From Streptomyces amritsarensis (GTDB lineage: Bacteria; Actinomycetota; Actinomycetes; Streptomycetales; Streptomycetaceae): a DNA stretch of 53,642 nucleotides. The notes under the pieces are model-generated. The model searched no databases. It was not told where the DNA came from and saw only the letters and a program-made list of their open reading frames with translations. Below are positions 48,818 through 53,642 of this stretch, in pieces. Both the position numbers and the translations under genes were made by a program. Location: NCBI RefSeq assembly GCF_001953875.1, contig NZ_MQUR01000054.1, forward strand, positions 1 through 53,642. Direction: 5' to 3'. How positions within the stretch are numbered: the first letter of the stretch is position 1; each line of letters opens with the position of its first letter.

Positions 48818-49414
48818 TCAGGAGGCCGCCGCGACGGCGATGTCGGGGATGCGGAAGGGCTTCATACAGCCGCCGCACACGATCGGCGCCTGCGCGAGCA
48901 CGGAGGGGACGACGCGCACGTTGCGCCCGCAGTCGCAGACCGCCTTGACGCGCACCCCGCCACCGGAGGAGCCGTGCCGGGCGGCGGGCCCGCGGAAGCT
49001 GCGCTTGGTGTCGGCGGCGGTGGCCGCCGTGTGCGCCTTCAGCGCGCGCTGCAGTCGCTCCATGGTGGGGCGGTAGCGCCGCTTCGCCTCGGGATTGAGG
49101 GTGACCAGGGAGAAGCCGCTGCTCGCGTGCGGCTCGTCGGAGTGGTCCAGGCCCATCTCCTCGGCGATCGCGAGGAATCGGCGGTTGTGGTAGCGGCCTG
49201 CGCGCGAGGTGTCGCGGACACCGCGGGCGGCCGCGATGCCGTGGACTGCCTCGTGCAGCAGTCGCTCGAAGGAGAGCTCGGCGCCGCAGGCGGACGAGGA
49301 CTCTCCGATCAGGGACTCGGGCGCGGCAAGGTCGGGCAGCTCGGGGTGGTACCGCTGAATGTCGGCCCACGCCTGCGCCAGCTCTGCGGCGAGAACAGGT
49401 GGTGTCGTGCTCAC
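48818..49414 (-). CDS. SprT-like zinc-binding protein (putative metallopeptidase)
   Basis: A 198-residue protein with an HExxH zinc-peptidase motif, HEAVH at residues 54-58, followed by GRYHNRRFLAIAEEMGL, a layout seen in SprT-like proteins. The C-terminus has a zinc-ribbon-like set of cysteines (CDCGRNVRVV then CGGC). The GTG at 49414 is preferred; a longer frame begins upstream without support. I do not know a function, and enzyme activity is inferred only from HExxH. It stands alone between rpsP and proS. Confidence 0.7.
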   Translation of the reverse strand: MSTTPPVLAAELAQAWADIQRYHPELPDLAAPESLIGESSSACGAELSFERLLHEAVHGIAAARGVRDTSRAGRYHNRRFLAIAEEMGLDHSDEPHASSGFSLVTLNPEAKRRYRPTMERLQRALKAHTAATAADTKRSFRGPAARHGSSGGGVRVKAVCDCGRNVRVVPSVLAQAPIVCGGCMKPFRIPDIAVAAAS

Positions 49415-49557
49415 GTCGTGACAACGAGCCGAGGTGCCCGGGTGTTCCGATTCCGGGCCATTCCAAATTTTTTGCACGTACCAGTCAGTTCAGCCTGATG
49501 CGTCCCGACGAGGACGGGTGCGCCGAACTCAGGAGGAGTCGGTACGTAACGTCGACC

Positions 49558-49604
49558 AAAAAGCAGCGGCCCCCGGCGCGCGGCATCAGCCGCACGCCGG
49601 GGCC
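49558..49604 (-). terminator. Rho-independent terminator of proS
   Basis: A long GC stem (49568-49584 with 49589-49604, one bulge) is followed on the minus strand by TTTTT (49562-49558). It lies 20 bases after the proS stop and has the clearest U-run in this window. Confidence 0.9.
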
Positions 49605-49624
49605 GGAAGCCTTCGGCGGCGCGA

Positions 49625-51037
49625 TCAGTAGGAGCGCGCCACGATGGCGAGGGTACCGGGAGCGTCGTCGGCGTCCGGGACGGACCCGTCCTCGGCCACC
49701 AGGCAGCGCACGGAGACGGCCTGCTCGGCCAGCTTCGCCTCGCCCTCCGGGCCGAGGTCGGCCCACGGGATCCGCGCCCAGCCGCCGGCGACGGCGGCCT
49801 CGGCGGCCTCCTCGATGGTCGCGACGTCGGACGTACGGGCCTCACGGCGCTCGCGGGACTCGCGCAGGAGCTGCGCCTGGTCCTCGTCCAGCACCTTGGG
49901 CAGGAGGTCGACGAGCGCGTCGATCTGGACGGGGGTCTTCCCGCCCGGGATGCGGCGGGCCAGCATCGCGGTGCCGGCCTCCAGGTCGCGGGGGCCGATC
50001 TCGATGCGGACCGGCACGCCCTTGAGCTCCCAGTCCACGGCGCGGCGGCCGAAGGGGGTGTCGACGCGGTCGTCGACCTGCACGCGGATGCCGGCGGCCT
50101 TCAGCCGGTCGCCCAGCTCACGGACCTTGGCGACGGCCTCGTCGCCCTTGATCGCCATGACGACGACCTGGACGTGGGCCAGACGCGGCGGGACGCGCAG
50201 GCCGTTGTCGTCGCCGTGGGACATGATCAGACCGCCGACCATGCGGGTCGAGACGCCCCAGGAGGTCTGCCAGACGAGCTCCTGCTTGCCTTCCTTCGAC
50301 AGGTACTGGGTGTTGAAGGCCTTGGCGAAGTTGGTGCCGAGCTCGTGGCTGGTGCCCATCTGCAGGGCCTTGCCGTCACCCATCATGCCCTCGAGGGTGA
50401 GGGTGTTGATGGCGCCGGCGAAGCGCTCCTTGGCGGTCTTGCGGCCGAGCACGACGTCGATGCCGAGCACGTTCGTCATGAAGTCGCCGTAGACGTCGCG
50501 GTGGATGCGGGCGGCGTAGTCGCGGGCGTCCTCGTAGGTGGCGTGGGCGGTGTGGCCCTCCTGCCAGAGGAACTCGCTCGTGCGCAGGAAGACGCGGGGG
50601 CGCATCTCCCAGCGGACCACGTTGGCCCACTGGTTGATCAGCAGGGGCAGGTCGCGGTAGCTCTGGACCCACTTGGAGAAGTAGTCGTTGATGATCGTCT
50701 CGGACGTGGGCCGGACGACGACCGGCTCCTCCAGCTCCTTGCCGCCGCCGTGCGTGACGACCGCGAGCTCGGGCGCGAAGCCCTCGACGTGCTCGGCTTC
50801 CTTCGTCAGGTACGACTGCGGGATGAAGAGGGGGAAGTACGCGTTCTGGGCGCCCTGGTCCTTGATGCGGGCGTCCATCTCCTGCTGCATCCGCTCCCAC
50901 AGGCCGTAGCCGTACGGTCGGATGACCATGGTGCCGCGGACCGGACCGTTGTCGGCCAGCTCGGCCTTGTTGATCAGATCCTGGTACCAGCGGGGGAAAT
51001 CCTCCGCCTGCGGGGTGAGAACGGGTGCCTTTGCCAT
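49625..51037 (-). CDS. proS: Prolyl-tRNA synthetase, archaeal/eukaryotic type
   Basis: A 470-residue class II synthetase that charges tRNA-Pro. Motif 2 region RWEMRPRVFLRTSEFLWQEGHTAH and motif 3 region are present. The sequence lacks the bacterial insertion domain, starts AEDFPRWYQDLINKAELAD, and ends with a C-terminal tyrosine (IVARSY), all marks of the archaeal/eukaryotic class. Bacterial-type ProRS is about 565 residues. Streptomycetes commonly also carry a bacterial-type copy elsewhere. It has its own terminator and stands alone. Confidence 0.94.
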   Translation of the reverse strand: MAKAPVLTPQAEDFPRWYQDLINKAELADNGPVRGTMVIRPYGYGLWERMQQEMDARIKDQGAQNAYFPLFIPQSYLTKEAEHVEGFAPELAVVTHGGGKELEEPVVVRPTSETIINDYFSKWVQSYRDLPLLINQWANVVRWEMRPRVFLRTSEFLWQEGHTAHATYEDARDYAARIHRDVYGDFMTNVLGIDVVLGRKTAKERFAGAINTLTLEGMMGDGKALQMGTSHELGTNFAKAFNTQYLSKEGKQELVWQTSWGVSTRMVGGLIMSHGDDNGLRVPPRLAHVQVVVMAIKGDEAVAKVRELGDRLKAAGIRVQVDDRVDTPFGRRAVDWELKGVPVRIEIGPRDLEAGTAMLARRIPGGKTPVQIDALVDLLPKVLDEDQAQLLRESRERREARTSDVATIEEAAEAAVAGGWARIPWADLGPEGEAKLAEQAVSVRCLVAEDGSVPDADDAPGTLAIVARSY

Positions 51038-51168
51038 GCCGCGAATCGTACGGCGCCCGGCACGGGATGCGTGAATCGGGTGCCGCGCTCCTCTGGACGC
51101 GGGGGCGAATGGGGAGTTCTCTGGCAACGGGGGCTGGGGGGCGAGACGGAATCAGGAGCGCTCTTTCG

Positions 51169-51855
51169 ATGACACCGACGCCGACCGCGACGCTCGTCGC
51201 CCGGGACTGGGCGGAGATCCAGGAACGGATGCTGGTACCGCTGTACGAGGCGGTCTACGACCGGCTGGAGGTCGGGCCGGGTGACCGGCTGCTGGGCCTC
51301 GACTGCGGGGCCGGCCTGGCCCTGCTGCTGGCGGCCGCGAGGGGAGCCGCGGCCACGGGCGTGGAGGCGGATCCGGCCCGGCGGGCGCTGGCCCGCGAAC
51401 GGCTGCTGGAGGTGCTGGCGGCGCCGCCGCCGGCGTCCTCGGTGCCCCGCCCCTACGACGCCCTGCTGGCCTTCTCCCCGGCTCCGGCAGCCCTGGCCTC
51501 GGCCCTGCCGGCCGTCAGACGCGGCGGCGCCGTGGTGCTGGCCGACTGGGGTCCCGCCGAGCGCTGCACGGTGCCCTCGGTGCTGGGCGGCGGCCCGGCG
51601 CCCGGGGATCTGGACGCGGCCGTGGAGCGGGCCGGGCTGCGGCCGGACGGGTCGGGGCGGGTGTTCTGCCCCTTCGGCTACGCGGACGTGGACAGCGCGG
51701 TGCGCGGGCTGCTGTCGACCGGGCTCTACGACGGGGCGTCCGATGCCGCGCTCGCCGAGAAGGAGCTCGCCGAGGCGCTTCACCCGTTCGAGCGGTCCGA
51801 CGGCGCCGTGTGGCTGCCGAACATCTTCCGGTACGTGATCGCCCGGGTGGCGTAA
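51169..51855 (+). CDS. SAM-dependent methyltransferase-like protein
   Basis: A 228-residue protein with a class I methyltransferase core. Motif I is LLGLDCGAGLALLL, followed by an acidic end of strand 2 (GVEADPARRALARERL), and a DALLAFSPAP strand 4. The substrate is unknown. It is preceded by AGGAG (51154-51158), ten bases before ATG 51169, and is divergent from proS. The 131 bases between them hold both promoters. Confidence 0.75.
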   Translation: MTPTPTATLVARDWAEIQERMLVPLYEAVYDRLEVGPGDRLLGLDCGAGLALLLAAARGAAATGVEADPARRALARERLLEVLAAPPPASSVPRPYDALLAFSPAPAALASALPAVRRGGAVVLADWGPAERCTVPSVLGGGPAPGDLDAAVERAGLRPDGSGRVFCPFGYADVDSAVRGLLSTGLYDGASDAALAEKELAEALHPFERSDGAVWLPNIFRYVIARVA

Positions 51856-51880
51856 CCGCCGCGGTGCGACCGCGCGACGA

Positions 51881-51926
51881 AGGGCCCCGACCGTGCGGGC
51901 CGGCGCCCGTGCCCGGTCGGGGCCCT
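51881..51926. terminator. Bidirectional hairpin terminator
   Basis: AGGGCCCCGACCG (51881-51893) pairs with 51914-51926 over 13 bases, with a 20-base loop. It lies between convergent genes (methyltransferase and ffh) and can serve both. Confidence 0.8.
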
Positions 51927-51943
51927 CCGTCGCGGATGTCCGC

Positions 51944-53515
51944 CTACTTCATGAACTTCTTGAACTCGTCCGGAAGGTCGAAGTCCTGACCGGCCTGGCC
52001 GCCGGCGGGAAGGCCGAACGGGTTGGACGCGGCGGCCGGGTCGACCGTCTGCGGGCCCTGCTCGCGGCGGGCCGCCGCTGCGGCCTCCTCCTGCTTGCGC
52101 TTCATCGGGTTGCCGCTCTTGCGCTTGCCCTTGGCCTGCTTGACCTGCTTCTTCTGCCGGCCGGGGCCGCCGCCCATCCCGGGGATGCCCGGCATGCCGG
52201 GCATGCCGCCGCCCTGGGCCATGCGGGACATCATCTTGCGGGCGTCGAAGAACCGCTCGACCAGCGCCTTGACGGCGCTGACCTCGGTGCCGGAGCCCTT
52301 GGCGATGCGGGCGCGGCGCGAGCCGTTGATGATCGTCGGGTCCTGGCGCTCGGCCGGGGTCATCGACTTGATGATCGCCGCGGTGCGGTCGACGTCACGC
52401 TCGTCGATGTTGTTGATCTGGTCCTTGATCTGCCCCATGCCGGGCAGCATGCCGAGCAGCTTGGAGATGGAGCCCATCTTGCGGACCTGCTCCATCTGGG
52501 CCAGGAAGTCGTCGAGCGTGAACTCCTTGGGGCCCTTGGCGAGCTTGGCCGCCATCTTCTCGGCCTCGGCCTGCGAGAAGGTCTTCTCGGCCTGCTCGAT
52601 GAGGGTGAGCATGTCACCCATGTCGAGGATCCGGCCCGCCATGCGGTCGGGGTGGAAGGCGTCGAAGTCGTCGAGCTTCTCGCCGTTCGAGGCGAACATG
52701 ATCTGCTTGCCGGTGACGTGCGCGATGGAGAGCGCGGCACCGCCGCGGGCGTCGCCGTCGAGCTTGGAGAGCACCACGCCGTCGAAGCCGACGCCGTCGC
52801 GGAAGGCCTCGGCGGTGTTGACCGCGTCCTGGCCGATCATGGCGTCGACGACGAAGAGGATCTCGTCGGGGCTGACGGCGTCGCGGATGTCCGCGGCCTG
52901 CTGCATCAGCTCGGCGTCGATGCCGAGGCGGCCGGCGGTGTCGACGATGACGATGTCGAACTGCTTGGTGCGCGCGTACTCGACGGAGTCCTTGGCGACC
53001 TGGACCGGGTCGCCGACGCCGTTGCCCGGCTGGGGGCCGTAGAAGGCCACGCCCGCGCGGTCGGCGACGACGGAGAGCTGGTTGACGGCGTTCGGGCGCT
53101 GGAGGTCGCACGCGACGAGGAGCGGGGTGTGGCCCTGCCCCTTCAGCCAGAGGCCGAGCTTTCCGGCGAGGGTGGTCTTACCGGCACCCTGGAGACCGGC
53201 CAGCATGATCACGGTGGGGGCGGTCTTGGCGAAGCGCAGCCGCCGGGTCTCGCCGCCCAGGATGGTGACGAGCTCGTCGTTGACGATCTTGAGGACCTGC
53301 TGGCCCGGGTTCAGGGCCTTGCTGACCTCTTCGCCGCGCGCGCGTTCCTTGACGTTCGCGATGAAGGAGCGGACGACCGGGAGGGCGACGTCGGCCTCGA
53401 GGAGGGCGATACGGATTTCCCGGGCCGCTGCGTCGATGTCAGCCTCGGACAGCCGGCCTTTGCCGCGCAGGCCCTTGAAGGTATTCGCCAAGCGGTCGGA
53501 GAGCGTATCGAACAC
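51944..53515 (-). CDS. ffh: Signal recognition particle protein
   Basis: A 523-residue SRP54 GTPase that binds 4.5S RNA and signal sequences. NG domain: GLQGAGKTTLAGKLG (P-loop), DTAGR, and TKLDG-like LSKLDGDARGGAALS. The Met-rich M domain follows, with the Met/Gly/Pro repeats MPGMPGIPGMGGGPG and a basic RKKQ-rich tail. GTG 53515 start (FDTLSDRLANTFKGLRGKG is conserved). Length is normal for Streptomyces. Confidence 0.96.
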   Translation of the reverse strand: MFDTLSDRLANTFKGLRGKGRLSEADIDAAAREIRIALLEADVALPVVRSFIANVKERARGEEVSKALNPGQQVLKIVNDELVTILGGETRRLRFAKTAPTVIMLAGLQGAGKTTLAGKLGLWLKGQGHTPLLVACDLQRPNAVNQLSVVADRAGVAFYGPQPGNGVGDPVQVAKDSVEYARTKQFDIVIVDTAGRLGIDAELMQQAADIRDAVSPDEILFVVDAMIGQDAVNTAEAFRDGVGFDGVVLSKLDGDARGGAALSIAHVTGKQIMFASNGEKLDDFDAFHPDRMAGRILDMGDMLTLIEQAEKTFSQAEAEKMAAKLAKGPKEFTLDDFLAQMEQVRKMGSISKLLGMLPGMGQIKDQINNIDERDVDRTAAIIKSMTPAERQDPTIINGSRRARIAKGSGTEVSAVKALVERFFDARKMMSRMAQGGGMPGMPGIPGMGGGPGRQKKQVKQAKGKRKSGNPMKRKQEEAAAAARREQGPQTVDPAAASNPFGLPAGGQAGQDFDLPDEFKKFMK

Positions 53516-53642
53516 GGTGGTCGCGATTCCTCGGGTCGGGGGCGTTGTGGTCGTCCCCCAGGGTATCCGCCCGCGCCGTCCGTCCGGCCCTGCGGGCGGG
53601 TTTCCCTCGTACGGCGGGGGTCCGGGAGGTGTCCCGGACCCC

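Noticed and set aside
1..53642. Insertion sequences, prophage genes, CRISPR arrays, rRNA
   Set aside because: No transposase, integrase, phage structural gene, regular spaced repeat or rRNA sequence was seen on either strand.

Overview
The window is GC-rich actinobacterial chromosome, almost certainly Streptomyces. The evidence is codon use biased to G/C in third position, frequent GTG starts, the sporulation sigma factor gene whiG, a four-gene signal peptidase cluster of sipWXYZ type, and a gene order that from memory matches the S. coelicolor interval from ffh (SCO5586) to about SCO5673, read here in reverse. No insertion sequence, phage, CRISPR array, rRNA or canonical tRNA was seen.

Left part (1-8.2 kb): the 5' end of a secreted protein gene, probably a chitinase, lies behind a promoter that carries a DasR-like operator. 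Next is a minus-strand operon of polyamine type: aldehyde dehydrogenase, Tat lipoprotein binding protein, ATPase, two permeases and an FAD amine oxidase. At 8.2-10.9 kb lies the most unusual locus. A NADAR-domain gene is followed by about 400 bases with no gene and then by a TROVE/VWA Ro60-like protein gene. The gap folds into three tandem Y-RNA-like elements with a shared Ro-binding internal loop; two of them carry a circularly permuted tRNA mimic (T arm, capped acceptor stem, D arm).

Middle (10.8-29.7 kb): a DUF4190-like membrane protein, a deaminase probably acting in futalosine-route menaquinone synthesis, a glycerophosphodiesterase, a membrane protein behind a perfect 15-bp palindromic operator, a second polyamine block (aldehyde dehydrogenase divergent from an Lrp regulator and class III aminotransferase), an ABC-type ATPase/membrane pair, a LOG-family protein, a DMT-type transporter behind a 12-bp hairpin, a membrane protein, a ferredoxin/ferredoxin reductase/P450 trio, and a thiamine ABC transporter controlled by a TPP riboswitch with a hairpin that masks the ribosome binding site.

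Right part (29.7-53.6 kb): the conserved housekeeping block, mostly on the minus strand: rlmN, cdsA, frr, pyrH, tsf, rpsB, an M23 peptidase (plus strand) whose frame runs antisense into a TetR gene, whiG, dprA, a comM-like ATPase gene, yraN, a DUF2469-type gene, a NUDIX gene, four type I signal peptidases, rplS, trmD, rimM, a KH-domain gene, rpsP, a zinc-peptidase-like gene, an archaeal-type prolyl-tRNA synthetase gene, a methyltransferase-like gene (plus strand) and ffh. Many genes overlap by 1-4 bases and are likely translationally coupled.
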